From Flavobacterium sp. KACC 22763 (GTDB lineage: Bacteria; Bacteroidota; Bacteroidia; Flavobacteriales; Flavobacteriaceae): DNA of 64,000 nt. The stretch covers positions 186,001-250,000 of the forward strand of contig NZ_CP117879.1 of the NCBI RefSeq assembly GCF_028736155.1, written 5' to 3'. Position 1 is the stretch's first letter. Every line of letters starts with the position of its first letter. A program made the position numbers and the translations under genes. The notes below the pieces were generated by a model. That model was not told the DNA's origin. It saw only the letters and a program-made list of their open reading frames with translations, and did no database searches. Of this stretch, positions 19,244 through 28,905 are shown piece after piece.

Positions 19244-20176
19244 TTATGATTCTGCTAAAGGATTTCTTTGTGCTCTAATGACAAAGAAAAGTCCGATAAT
19301 GATAAAAGGTATACTTAACCATTGTCCTGTTGAAAATAAGCCTAATTCGCTCTCAAAACCGCCTTGGCTTTCCTTTACAAACTCTACGATGAAACGTACA
19401 ACAAATAAAAGAACTAAAAACAATCCGAATAAAAGTCCAGATTTAAGTCTAGCGTTTGTTTTCCAGTATAAAAAGTATAAGATTGCAAAAACAAAAACGT
19501 AACAGATCGCTTCGTAAAGTTGAGTAGGATGTCTTGAAGGTACTTCAGCTAATATGTTTGCGAATCTTGGATCTGAAGCGATTGCATTATACGCTTCTTT
19601 CGGATCTGCAATACCTGTTTTTTGTACAGCTTCAGCTTTACTGAATTTATCATGAAGGAAACGGATTCCGAATGCAGAGTCAGTTTCATTTCCGATAATT
19701 TCTGAGTTAAAGAAATTCCCTAAACGAACAAAGATCGCACCACTTGCAACTGGTATTACAACACGGTCCAGAATCCATAATAACGGACGCTTTAATATTT
19801 TTTTACTGTAATAATACATGGCAACAATAATCGCAATTGCTGCACCATGACTTGCTAATCCTTGAAAACCTGTAAACTGGAATTCTGGTTCAAATTTAAA
19901 TGGTAAGAAAATTTCAAGTAAATGATTTCTGAAGTATTCCCAATCGTAAAAGAAAACATGACCTAAACGTGCACCTATTAAAGTGGCTAAAACCGTCCAA
20001 ACAAATAGAGAATCTAGTTTTTCAATCGATTCGTTTTCTCTTTCGAACATTTTTTTCATTAGGAACCATCCTAAACCAAAAGCAATTACAAACATTAAGC
20101 TGTAATAGCGAATCATAAAAAATCCTAAGTTGATTCCTTCAGAAGGATTCCAAACTAAATTTAAGGCGTGTGTCAT
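19244..20176 (-). CDS. lgt: Prolipoprotein diacylglyceryl transferase
   Basis: A 310-residue inner-membrane enzyme that attaches diacylglycerol to the lipobox cysteine of prolipoproteins. About seven membrane segments are visible. Lgt signatures are GARLGHVFFYDWEYF in the first third, RLGNFFNSEIIG in the middle and HPTQLYEA, as in the family. It contains a roughly 30-residue insert after the RLGNFFN motif (region SKAEAVQKTGIADP), which is common in Bacteroidota. yidD follows 65 bases upstream-to-downstream on the same strand. Confidence 0.96.
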   Translation of the reverse strand: MTHALNLVWNPSEGINLGFFMIRYYSLMFVIAFGLGWFLMKKMFERENESIEKLDSLFVWTVLATLIGARLGHVFFYDWEYFRNHLLEIFLPFKFEPEFQFTGFQGLASHGAAIAIIVAMYYYSKKILKRPLLWILDRVVIPVASGAIFVRLGNFFNSEIIGNETDSAFGIRFLHDKFSKAEAVQKTGIADPKEAYNAIASDPRFANILAEVPSRHPTQLYEAICYVFVFAILYFLYWKTNARLKSGLLFGLFLVLLFVVRFIVEFVKESQGGFESELGLFSTGQWLSIPFIIIGLFFVIRAQRNPLAES

Positions 20177-20240
20177 GTATAAATGTTTTTATATAGCTGT
20201 AAAAATAAATATTTAATGTAAAGTACCGCTTTCTAAAAAG

Positions 20241-20489
20241 TTAATGTTTGTGGTTGCATTTCTTTTCTGGTACAGGATCGTAACCGCTTCTTCCCCAAGG
20301 ATGACAGCTTAAAATGCGTTTGATGCCTAAAAATCCGCCATAAAACAATCCGTGAATTTGCAATGCCTGAATCATATAAGTAGAACAAGTAGGTTCAAAT
20401 CTACAAGCAGCTGGAGTAAATGGTGAAATAGCAGTCTGATAAAAACGGACTAACAATACAAATGGATATATTAGAATTTTTGAAAACAT
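20241..20489 (-). CDS. yidD: Membrane protein insertion efficiency factor YidD
   Basis: An 82-residue protein with an amphipathic N-terminal helix, the motif [15 protein letters not shown] and the C-terminal block [15 protein letters not shown], which together define YidD. It assists YidC-dependent insertion of membrane proteins. Its usual partners rnpA and yidC are not adjacent here; it sits between cysS and lgt on the same strand. Confidence 0.95.
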   Translation of the reverse strand: MFSKILIYPFVLLVRFYQTAISPFTPAACRFEPTCSTYMIQALQIHGLFYGGFLGIKRILSCHPWGRSGYDPVPEKKCNHKH

Positions 20490-20512
20490 ATTTTTTGTAT
20501 AAGTTAGTTTAT

Positions 20513-20592
20513 AGTGGTCAGTGGTCAGTTTTTTAGTGTTCAGTCAGTTCAAAGTTTGAATCTGACCACTAAAAAACTGACCACTGACCACT
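20513..20592. repeat. Long inverted repeat 'agtggtcagtggtcag'
   Basis: The arms 20513-20544 and 20561-20592 are complementary over 32 bases with two mismatches, and the loop holds a smaller palindrome (ttcaaagtttgaa). Each arm is itself a direct repeat of the word AGTGGTC. It lies three bases after the cysS stop and 24 bases before the yidD start, so it is transcribed if the two genes share an mRNA, and could terminate or attenuate it. Confidence 0.85.
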
Positions 20593-20595
20593 TTT

Positions 20596-22077
20596 TTATT
20601 GAATGCTAAAAGTAGTTCCTTCTTTTCCGTCTTTAAGCTGAATTCCTAAAGCGATTAATTGATCACGAATTTGGTCAGAAAGGGCAAAGTTTTTATCCGC
20701 TCTAGCTTGATTTCTCATTCCTATAAGCATATTTACGACACCATCTAGTTTGTCGCTATCGCCATCAGCTGCTTTATCGTCGCTAAGGCCTAAAACATCA
20801 AAAACAAAAGCATTTACTGCTGTTTTGAAATCGTTTAAATCATCAACAGAAATCGTTTCTTTGCCATCTTTTAATAGATTGATGTAACGAACAGCTTCAA
20901 ACAATTGCGCAATCAAAATTGGCGTATTGAAATCATCATTCATTGCATCATAGCAAAGCTGTTTCCAAGCAGCAAAATCTATAGAGCTGGAATTTCCTGC
21001 CGTAATATTTGGTAGAGCATCTAGTGCTTCCATTAATCTTTTATATCCTTTCTCAGCTGCAACAATGGCATCATCAGAAAAATCCAAGATACTTCTGTAG
21101 TGTGCTTGAAGCATGAAAAAACGAGTCACAGAAGCAGAAAAAGGTTTACTTAAGATATTGTTATCTCCGCTTAAAATTTCGCCTGGAAGAATATTGTTTC
21201 CAGTCGATTTTGCCATTTTCTTTCCGTTTAAAGTAAGCATGTTGGCGTGCATCCAGTAATTTACTGGAGCCTGACCTGTGCAAGCTTCGTTTTGAGCGAT
21301 TTCACATTCGTGATGAGGGAATTTTAAATCCATTCCACCTCCATGAATGTCAAAATGATTGCCAAGATATTTGGTGCTCATTGCAGTACATTCTAAGTGC
21401 CATCCTGGAAATCCATCGCTCCAAGGAGAAGGCCATCTCATAATATGTTCTGGCTCTGCTTTTTTCCATAGTGCAAAATCTTGCGGATTTCTCTTATCCG
21501 ACTGTCCGTCAAGATCGCGCGTGTTAGCCAACATATCATCGATATTTCTACCACTTAAAATACCGTAATTGTTAGTCTCGTTATATTTTACAACATCAAA
21601 ATATACCGATCCATTAGCTACATAAGCGATGCCTTTGTCGATGATTTTTTTGATGATTTCAATTTGCTCAATAATATGTCCTGTTGCTGTAGGCTCTATG
21701 CTTGGAGGCAAAAAGTTGAAAGCTTTTAGGATGTTATGGAAATCTACAGTGTAACGCTGTACCACTTCCATTGGTTCCAATTGCTCCAAACGTGCTTTTT
21801 TAGCAATTTTATCTTCACCTTCATCAACATCATCTACAATATGTCCAACATCGGTAATGTTTCGAACATAACGAACTTTATAATCTAAATGCAGAAAATA
21901 TCTGAAGATTACATCAAAAGACATAAAAGTTCTCACGTTTCCTAAATGGACATTACTATATACGGTAGGTCCACAAACATACATTCCAACGTTTCCTTCA
22001 TGGATTGGTTTGAAATCTTCTTTTTCACCCGAAAGTGAATTGTATATTTTTAAAGGCTGACTTGTATATAAAGGCAT
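20596..22077 (-). CDS. cysS: Cysteinyl-tRNA synthetase
   Basis: A 493-residue class I synthetase that charges tRNA-Cys. It has the zinc-ligand cysteine C35 in YVCGPTVYS, the HIGH motif as HLGN (44-47), the zinc site [10 protein letters not shown], the [10 protein letters not shown] block and the KMSKS loop as KMAKS near residue 285. The length and C-terminal DALR-type helical domain are normal. Confidence 0.97.
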   Translation of the reverse strand: MPLYTSQPLKIYNSLSGEKEDFKPIHEGNVGMYVCGPTVYSNVHLGNVRTFMSFDVIFRYFLHLDYKVRYVRNITDVGHIVDDVDEGEDKIAKKARLEQLEPMEVVQRYTVDFHNILKAFNFLPPSIEPTATGHIIEQIEIIKKIIDKGIAYVANGSVYFDVVKYNETNNYGILSGRNIDDMLANTRDLDGQSDKRNPQDFALWKKAEPEHIMRWPSPWSDGFPGWHLECTAMSTKYLGNHFDIHGGGMDLKFPHHECEIAQNEACTGQAPVNYWMHANMLTLNGKKMAKSTGNNILPGEILSGDNNILSKPFSASVTRFFMLQAHYRSILDFSDDAIVAAEKGYKRLMEALDALPNITAGNSSSIDFAAWKQLCYDAMNDDFNTPILIAQLFEAVRYINLLKDGKETISVDDLNDFKTAVNAFVFDVLGLSDDKAADGDSDKLDGVVNMLIGMRNQARADKNFALSDQIRDQLIALGIQLKDGKEGTTFSIQ

Positions 22078-22084
22078 ATTTTTT

Positions 22085-22560
22085 AATGTTTGTTGTTTAT
22101 TGTTTTTGGTTTATTGTTTTGGAGTGAAATTGTTTATTTGAATTTTAGCCCTTTGATTTCACATTTGTTTAAGTAGTTCATCATTGCCCCAATTTTGTTT
22201 TTAACAAGTTCAACCTTTTCATTCAGTTTTAAATGTTGTTCCTGATTAATCAGTTTTTTATCAAAAGCTCTATAGGATTGAGATTTTACTTCGCCAGCAG
22301 AACCTTTTGCAATACTTAAAAAATTAATAAATTCTCGATTGCCATTTCTTTCAAAGCCCTCTGCGATATTATCTATTATTGAACCAGAACTTCTATCAAT
22401 TTGATCTCTTAGCGAATAGTTTGTTTTTAAGTTTGTATTTTGAATTAGAAATTCAATTTGAAGACAGATTTCTCGAGCTAACCTCCAAATTTCTAAATCT
22501 TCAAACTTTTCTATTTTCGCCATAAAAACAACAAACTATAAACAAAAAACAATAAACATT
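22085..22560. repeat. Inverted repeat pair flanking the four-helix-bundle gene
   Basis: A left arm at 22085-22120 (words tgtttattgtttt) and a right arm at 22524-22560 (words aaaacaataaaca) are imperfect complements over about 36 bases and sit directly outside the gene at 22134-22523. The right arm abuts both the ATG of that gene and the folE stop codon. Confidence 0.7.
22134..22523 (-). CDS. Four-helix-bundle protein of the 23S rRNA intervening-sequence family
   Basis: A 129-residue all-alpha protein. The wording LRDQIDRSSGSIIDNIAEGF and the later EVKSQSYRAFDKK are typical of the small proteins first found encoded in 23S rRNA intervening sequences and now common as free genes in Bacteroidota. 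No biochemical function is established for the family. Here the gene sits between cysS and folE, flanked by inverted repeats, which suggests it moved or was captured as a repeat-bounded unit. Confidence 0.85.
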   Translation of the reverse strand: MAKIEKFEDLEIWRLAREICLQIEFLIQNTNLKTNYSLRDQIDRSSGSIIDNIAEGFERNGNREFINFLSIAKGSAGEVKSQSYRAFDKKLINQEQHLKLNEKVELVKNKIGAMMNYLNKCEIKGLKFK

Positions 22561-23232
22561 TTAGAACTGAGTATCTAGCTTAATATAATCTAAAAATTCT
22601 CTTTTCGTTTGAGCGTCTTTGAATTTTCCGCCGAACTCAGAAGTTACCGTGCTGCTTTCGATATCTTTAATACCGCGAGAATTCACGCAAAGGTGTTTTG
22701 CATCAATCACGCAGGCAACATCTTCTGTTCCTAAAGCTTTTTGAAGTTCTTGAACAATCTGCATAGTTAGACGCTCTTGTACTTGAGGTCTTTTTGCATA
22801 ATACTCAACGATACGGTTCATTTTAGATAAACCAATCACGCGTCCGCTTGAGATATAAGCAACGTGAGCACGTCCGATAATTGGCAGTAAATGGTGTTCG
22901 CAAGTAGAATAAACTGTGATGTTTTTTTCTACAAGCATTTCGCCATATTTGTAATTATTGTCAAAAGTAGAAGCTTTTGGCTGTTTTGCAGGGTTAAGAC
23001 CTCCAAAAATTTCTTTGACAAACATTTTTGCAACTCGATTTGGAGTTCCTTTAATGCTGTCATCTGTCAAATCCATTCCTAGAGTTTGTAGAATGTTTTC
23101 AACATCTTTTTTAATTTTTTCTATTTTTTCTTCATCAGTGATGTCAAAAGCATCCGCTCTTAGAGGGTTTTTTGCATTACTGCTGAAATGATTATCTCCT
23201 ATTTCGTCTAAAAATTCTTCGTTGTTTATCAT
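22561..23232 (-). CDS. folE: GTP cyclohydrolase I
   Basis: A 223-residue enzyme that converts GTP to dihydroneopterin triphosphate, the first step of folate/pterin synthesis. The zinc ligands are C111 and H114 in CEHHLLPIIG and C182 in KHLCVNSRGI; GLSKMNRIVEYYAKRPQVQE is the family core. The stop codon is adjacent to the right arm of the repeat around the preceding gene. Confidence 0.97.
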   Translation of the reverse strand: MINNEEFLDEIGDNHFSSNAKNPLRADAFDITDEEKIEKIKKDVENILQTLGMDLTDDSIKGTPNRVAKMFVKEIFGGLNPAKQPKASTFDNNYKYGEMLVEKNITVYSTCEHHLLPIIGRAHVAYISSGRVIGLSKMNRIVEYYAKRPQVQERLTMQIVQELQKALGTEDVACVIDAKHLCVNSRGIKDIESSTVTSEFGGKFKDAQTKREFLDYIKLDTQF

Positions 23233-23379
23233 TAAAAACTACTATTAGTATGTGTATTCCTCATTTAAGGCGGTAAAGATAATTAATAAATAGGAAACCT
23301 TTTCTATGGTTTTTAGGATTTAATTACTCCTTTTTGGATATAATTTAAATTTTGAAGAGAAATACTGTTATTAAAAACA

Positions 23380-23414
23380 AAAAAGACAACAACGAAAAAC
23401 GCTATTGTCTTTTT
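23380..23414 (-). terminator. Terminator of the aminotransferase gene
   Basis: The stem aaaaagacaa / ttgtcttttt (10 bp, 15-base loop) lies 23 bases beyond the stop at 23437 and has A/T runs on both sides. Confidence 0.65.
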
Positions 23415-23436
23415 AAAGTGTATTATAATGAATTGA

Positions 23437-24633
23437 TTATCTGTTGTTGTAAACTAATAAAGCCTCTTTTAAAATGTTTACAGCTGTAATCAAATCTTTT
23501 TTGTTTAAAACATAAGCAATACGAACCTGATTTAATCCCATTCCAGGTGTCGAATAGAAACCTTTAGCTGGAGCAATCATTACCGTTTCGCCATTTAAAT
23601 CATAACTTTCAAGAAGCCATTGTGCAAAATCATCCGAATCTTCTATAGGAAGCTCGGCAATGCAATAAAAAGCACCTTTTGGTTTTGTTACAATAACACC
23701 ATCAATCTTGTTTAATTCAGCGATTAAAGTATTGCGACGTTCTTTATATTCGCCAATTACTTCGTCAAAATAACTTTGAGGTGTATCAATTGCAGCTTCG
23801 CAAGCAATCTGTTCAATAGTTGGCGGACTCAAACGTGCTTGAGCAAACTTCATTACAGTTGCCAAGACATCTTTGTTTTTAGTTACCAAACACCCAATTC
23901 TTGCACCACACATACTGTAACGTTTAGAAACAGAATCGACCATGATTACATTTTGCTGCACATCTTCTAAATTCATTACAGAAAAATGCACATCGTCTCC
24001 ATCGTATAAAAACTCACGATACACTTCATCAGCGATTAAGTATAAATCGTGTTTTTTTATTAAATGCGCCAACTGTTTAATTTCGGCTTCAGAGTATAAG
24101 TATCCAGTCGGATTTCCAGGGTTGCAAATCAGAATAGCTTTTGTTCTTGGTGTTATTAGTTTTTCAACTTCGTCAATACTTGGCAAAGCAAACCCAGTCT
24201 CAATTGTAGAAACAAGAGGTACTACAGTTGCACTTGTCGAAGAAGCAAACGCGTGATAATTAGCATAAAAAGGTTCCGGGATAATGATTTCATCTCCAGG
24301 ATCTGTAATTGTGGCCAGTGCAAAAAGTAAGGCTTCAGAACCACCAGTAGTTACAATGATGTCTTCTGTGTTAACGTTTACATTTTGGCGCTGGTAAAAA
24401 TGAGCTAATTTTTTTCTATAGCTTTCATATCCGGCAGACGGACTGTATTCTATAATACTCAAATCAATATTTTTTACCGCCTCGATGGCCACTTCCGGTG
24501 TCTTGATATCCGGTTGACCAATGTTTAAGTGATACACCTTGTGTCCTTTTTTCTTTGCTAAATCAGCAAAAGGAGCCAGCTTGCGTATCGGAGATTCGGG
24601 CATGTTTTTTCCCTTGAGTGAAATTGTCGGCAT
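23437..24633 (-). CDS. Class I/II pyridoxal-phosphate aminotransferase
   Basis: A 398-residue fold-type I aminotransferase, likely aspartate/aromatic type. Motifs are NIGQPDIKTP at the N-terminus, TTGGSEALLFAL (phosphate loop), CNPGNPTGYLYS, DEVYREFLYDG and the PLP lysine K237 in DSVSKRYSMCGARIG. The MPTISLKGKNMPESPIRKL start fits homologues. Substrate preference cannot be settled from sequence, and no biosynthetic neighbours help. Confidence 0.92.
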   Translation of the reverse strand: MPTISLKGKNMPESPIRKLAPFADLAKKKGHKVYHLNIGQPDIKTPEVAIEAVKNIDLSIIEYSPSAGYESYRKKLAHFYQRQNVNVNTEDIIVTTGGSEALLFALATITDPGDEIIIPEPFYANYHAFASSTSATVVPLVSTIETGFALPSIDEVEKLITPRTKAILICNPGNPTGYLYSEAEIKQLAHLIKKHDLYLIADEVYREFLYDGDDVHFSVMNLEDVQQNVIMVDSVSKRYSMCGARIGCLVTKNKDVLATVMKFAQARLSPPTIEQIACEAAIDTPQSYFDEVIGEYKERRNTLIAELNKIDGVIVTKPKGAFYCIAELPIEDSDDFAQWLLESYDLNGETVMIAPAKGFYSTPGMGLNQVRIAYVLNKKDLITAVNILKEALLVYNNR

Positions 24634-24756
24634 GAGTATAAATTATTGAAGTGCAAATTTGCATTTTTTTTTCCAATTTAACGTAAACAATACAAGGACT
24701 TACGAAAATGTAACAATAATAAATATATTTACTAATTTTATAATAAAATATTGTCA

Positions 24757-26088
24757 ATGAAAAAATATATAGTATTGTTTTTTGGGTTATTCTTACCTTT
24801 TTTGCTTTTCGGGCAAGGCGATTTTTTATTAGAAAACAATGCAACAAAGGCTACAATACCTTTTAAATTGATAAATAACCTTGTTTTTATTCCTATAAAA
24901 GTAAATGGAGTTGAGCTAAATTTTCTCTTAGATTCTGGAGTTGAGGAAACGATTCTGTTTAGTATGGAAGAAAAGCAGGAAGTGAGTTTTAACAATGTGG
25001 AAAAAATCAAACTTCGTGGTTTAGGAAGTGAAGAAGAAATAGAAGGACTAAAATCAACGAAAAATATTCTAGAAACGCATGGTCTCAAATCAAATGACCA
25101 CATGGTCTTTATTATTTTAGATCAAAGCTTTAATCTGTCTTCTCATATCGGAATTCCTGTTAACGGAATTATCGGTCATAAATTCTTTAGAAATAACTAT
25201 GTTGAAGTCAATTATCAGAAGAAGAAAATAATAGTTCATGCTAAAAGTGATAAATATGAGGAAAAACTAAACAAGCAGTTTAGAATGGTTCCGATAACGG
25301 TAGAAAAAGCAAAACCTTATATCATGACAACAGCAACTGTGAATAATGAAGAAATTCCGGCAAAGCTTTTAATTGATATTGGAAATAGTGATGCTTTCTG
25401 GATTTTTGAAAATGATAAAATTAAACTCCCAAACAAAAACTTTCCAGACTTTTTAGGAAAAGGATTTAGTGGAGACATTGAAGGGCATCGTGCTAAAATT
25501 GATAAATTCTCGATTGATGAATTTGATTTCAAAAAACCGATTGTGTCTTTTCCTGATTCTGCCTCAATTCGTAACGTTAAGATGGTTCCAGGACGTATCG
25601 GGTCTGTAGGAGGTGAAGTCTTAAAACGATTTACCTTGGTTTTGGATTATAAAGGGAAAAAGCTGTACCTGAAAAAAAACAGTAAATACGGAGAACCATT
25701 TACTTACAATAAGAGCGGAATCACGATTCAGCATAATGGGCTTCAATGGGTACAGGAAACCGTGCATTTAGAAACCGTGCGAGTTGCTACTTCAATGGAT
25801 GAATTGCAGGAAAAAGACAAAGACAAAAACAATAATAATTTTAAGTATAAATTTGCTCTTAAGCCTGTTTATGAAATCGTAAACGTACGCAAGAATTCTG
25901 CAGCCGAAAAATGCGGATTGCGCAAAGGAGATATTGTTGTCAGTATTAATAATACACAACCATACAAATATACTCTTCAACAGATTAACAATCTTTTAAA
26001 ATCGGAAGATGATGTTTGGATAAATCTTGAAGTAGAACGAAATAGTGTAGTCTTAAAGTTTAGATTTAAACTAGAAGATGAATTGTAA
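24757..26088 (+). CDS. Secreted aspartyl-protease-like protein with C-terminal PDZ domain
   Basis: A 443-residue protein with a signal peptide (MKKYIVLFFGLFLPFLLFGQ). Two retroviral-type protease repeats follow: the first has the motif LLDSGVEETILF, the second reads LLIDIGNSDAFW where a D-[ST]-G would be expected, so only the first lobe keeps the canonical motif. A PDZ domain (about 360-443, AAEKCGLRKGDIVVSINNTQ) ends the protein. This architecture is common in Bacteroidota; substrates are unknown. The frame is open from a TTG at 24751, but ATG at 24757 starts the signal peptide. Confidence 0.8.
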   Translation: MKKYIVLFFGLFLPFLLFGQGDFLLENNATKATIPFKLINNLVFIPIKVNGVELNFLLDSGVEETILFSMEEKQEVSFNNVEKIKLRGLGSEEEIEGLKSTKNILETHGLKSNDHMVFIILDQSFNLSSHIGIPVNGIIGHKFFRNNYVEVNYQKKKIIVHAKSDKYEEKLNKQFRMVPITVEKAKPYIMTTATVNNEEIPAKLLIDIGNSDAFWIFENDKIKLPNKNFPDFLGKGFSGDIEGHRAKIDKFSIDEFDFKKPIVSFPDSASIRNVKMVPGRIGSVGGEVLKRFTLVLDYKGKKLYLKKNSKYGEPFTYNKSGITIQHNGLQWVQETVHLETVRVATSMDELQEKDKDKNNNNFKYKFALKPVYEIVNVRKNSAAEKCGLRKGDIVVSINNTQPYKYTLQQINNLLKSEDDVWINLEVERNSVVLKFRFKLEDEL

Positions 26089-26238
26089 AAGGACATTGAA
26101 TTTTAGTTTTTCTAATTTATTGTAAAACTACGTTCTATGATGTTGTATTGTAGAAATGTGTTCTTTTTGTGAAAATAAGTTTACTAAAAATTATATTTTT
26201 TGTTAAATATTTTCTTATGTTTAGCAAAAATTTAATCT

Positions 26239-28875
26239 ATGGCAAAAAACTACATTAGCTACCACCATTTTGTATTGTTTTTTATTTTTTTTACTCTCTT
26301 TTCTTCAAAACTAACGGCGCAATGTGCTGGTATTGATAATACAAATGAGTTGATTTGTGACGTTTCTAATCCAATTTATCAATCCGTAAACTTATTTTCT
26401 TTGTTGGGAGGTTCTCCAGTTCCAGGCGGAACATGGACAGATGATAATAATCTGCAAGGCCTAGATCCTTCTACGGGTATGTTAAATGCTCAATTTATCC
26501 TTAGCGGAGGAGAATATCATTATACCTACACAGCTCCAGCAACTTCGGGTTGTACAAATAACAAAGCTGTAGTCACGATTACAATAGGTGCATATGTTGG
26601 AGTGGGATCTCAAGCAACAGTTTGTAACGAAAGTGATTTTTTTAACCTTTTTACGGCTTTTGATAGTAAAGTAATGGGGCCACATATAAATGGGAAATTT
26701 ACAACTACTGCAGGAGAACCTGTACAGTCTACAATACCAATTGGACAATATACAACCAAAACTACGCTTAACTTCATTTACACTGTGCCGCCAGTGGTTG
26801 CGTGTTCTCCAAATCCAAAGTCGACCAATGTACAAGTAACCATTTATATAGCTCCGAAAATTGGTGAGCCACAAAATTTGGAGTTATGCGGCGATACAGA
26901 TTTGGCAGCATACACCGATTTAAATTTATTTGACCAACTAAGTGAAGGGGACAAAGGAGGTACTTGGACAGGTATAGGGTTGACTTCTCCTACAGATCAT
27001 AATATTAATCTTCAAGAATTGTTTGATGCAAATGGGCCTGGTGTTTATTCTTATACCTATAGTGTTTTAGCAGTTCCAAGTAATAATATATGTCCAAATA
27101 AAAATGCAACAGTACATATAACTCTTGAAAAAAGACTTGATTTTACAGGATCAAAAATTGAAGCTAGTAAAGATATTTGCGAATCTGAAATTTCAACAGC
27201 GACTTATTCAGCAAAAATTACTCAAGGAGCAAATATTATTCCTGATGGTACATATAATGTCAGTTTTAGTGTTGTTGGACCGGGAGTATCAGCGTCTCAA
27301 AATGTGAGGGGAAATTTTGTGAATGGAGTATTTAATTTTCCAATACAATCGTCTTATTTTAAGCAAGTAGGTGAGTATACCATAACAGTTACGGGGATAG
27401 TTTCTACAACAAGTAAAGGAACGTGTGTCAATATTTTTAATCCATTTTCAACTATTTTAACGATTTATCCGTTACCGCGTTTAACTAATGCGACATTATC
27501 TACACTTCCTATTTGTCAAAATGATGATGCAATAATTCAAGTTACTGCACCCAATTTACTCGATGGTAATTATCGAATTTCTTATAATGTAAACGGAGAC
27601 AATCTCGCTCTAGGCGAAACAGCAAACATGCAGTCTGTTGGCGGAAAGGCATCTTTTGTAGTTCCAGGAAACCTGAGCGCAAGAAGCGGATTATCAGTAA
27701 TTACCATTTATAGCATAACGAATATTACCAATCCTTCACCACAATGTACCAATACAGCAAATGTTGCAGGAAATCTATATATAAATCCGTTGCCTAATGC
27801 ATTAACTGTAAAAGCTGCTGTTAAAGACTATTGTTTGAATGCGCCTGTTACCGTTACAGTTTCAGGATTAGAAACTTTAACTAATGTTAGTATTTCTTAT
27901 GCCTTATCAAAGAGTAATATTTCTGCGGTGCAAACCATCAGCAAGGCGGTTACAAATGGTAAATTAGATTTTATAATTCCTGCAGAACTACTTTTGAACG
28001 CTGGAACAACAAAAATTACATTGCTAAATTTAACCAATACGGTTACCAATTGTGATGTAGATTTAATCAATGTTACAGATGATTTCGTAATAAATCCAAT
28101 TCCGCCAGCACCAGTTGTTGCAGATCAGCAGTTTTGTAAAGTTGATGAAGCGGTAATAGCCAATTTGGAACCAAAAGGAGCGCAATATAAATGGTATAAT
28201 TCTGAAACAGCAACAACGCCGCTTGCTTCAGATTATGTTTTAAAAACAGAAGATTATTTCGTTAGAGAAACTTCTGCTGTAGGCTGTACTTCAGGATCCG
28301 CAAAAGTTTCGGTAATCATATACGATACGCCAGCTCCAGAAATGACAGAAACACCAGATTTTTGCGGATTGGCAAATCCGAAAATAAGTGATCTTTCTAA
28401 TAAAACAAATGTTCCAACAACAGTTGCCTGGTATGATGCTGTAGACGGGAATTTATTGCCCTCGACCATATTATTAGTCCATAATGCGACTTATTATGGA
28501 TATGATTTAAATGAAGTAACAAGATGTTTGTCTGAAAGTTATAGAGAAGTAAAAGTCTCACTACAAGACTGTGAAGTTGCTCAGTACGAGTTTTTTATTC
28601 CGGATGGATTCTCGCCAAATGGAGACGGGGTAAACGATTCGTTTGTGATAAAAGATATTGAATTTTTATATCCAAATTATACACTTGAAATTTATAATAG
28701 ATACGGAAACGGAATGTACAAAGGAGATAATAGTAAACCAGCTTGGGATGGTAAAAATTATGAAAAAAGTGGTATCGCTGGAGGCGTTGCACCCAACGGA
28801 GTTTACTTTTATGTATTGCATTTCAATAAAGACAATAAACCGCCCAAACAAGGCCGTCTTTATTTAAATCGATAA
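26239..28875 (+). CDS. T9SS type B cell-surface adhesin-like protein
   Basis: An 878-residue secreted protein: signal peptide (1-28, ending KLTAQ), a cysteine-containing series of beta-rich Ig/PKD-like units (about 29-780; recurring words such as GGTWTDDNN and GGTWTGIGL), and a C-terminal gliding-motility-type sorting domain from about residue 784 (IPDGFSPNGDGVNDSF ... NGVYFYVLHF). The terminal domain directs export through the type IX system (type B sorting). It is followed by a PorP/SprF gene and an OmpA-family gene, the standard trio in which SprF helps to export or anchor its adhesin. Confidence 0.9.
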   Translation: MAKNYISYHHFVLFFIFFTLFSSKLTAQCAGIDNTNELICDVSNPIYQSVNLFSLLGGSPVPGGTWTDDNNLQGLDPSTGMLNAQFILSGGEYHYTYTAPATSGCTNNKAVVTITIGAYVGVGSQATVCNESDFFNLFTAFDSKVMGPHINGKFTTTAGEPVQSTIPIGQYTTKTTLNFIYTVPPVVACSPNPKSTNVQVTIYIAPKIGEPQNLELCGDTDLAAYTDLNLFDQLSEGDKGGTWTGIGLTSPTDHNINLQELFDANGPGVYSYTYSVLAVPSNNICPNKNATVHITLEKRLDFTGSKIEASKDICESEISTATYSAKITQGANIIPDGTYNVSFSVVGPGVSASQNVRGNFVNGVFNFPIQSSYFKQVGEYTITVTGIVSTTSKGTCVNIFNPFSTILTIYPLPRLTNATLSTLPICQNDDAIIQVTAPNLLDGNYRISYNVNGDNLALGETANMQSVGGKASFVVPGNLSARSGLSVITIYSITNITNPSPQCTNTANVAGNLYINPLPNALTVKAAVKDYCLNAPVTVTVSGLETLTNVSISYALSKSNISAVQTISKAVTNGKLDFIIPAELLLNAGTTKITLLNLTNTVTNCDVDLINVTDDFVINPIPPAPVVADQQFCKVDEAVIANLEPKGAQYKWYNSETATTPLASDYVLKTEDYFVRETSAVGCTSGSAKVSVIIYDTPAPEMTETPDFCGLANPKISDLSNKTNVPTTVAWYDAVDGNLLPSTILLVHNATYYGYDLNEVTRCLSESYREVKVSLQDCEVAQYEFFIPDGFSPNGDGVNDSFVIKDIEFLYPNYTLEIYNRYGNGMYKGDNSKPAWDGKNYEKSGIAGGVAPNGVYFYVLHFNKDNKPPKQGRLYLNR

Positions 28876-28905
28876 TCTGTTTTTACATTTTAATATAATT
28901 TTTAG

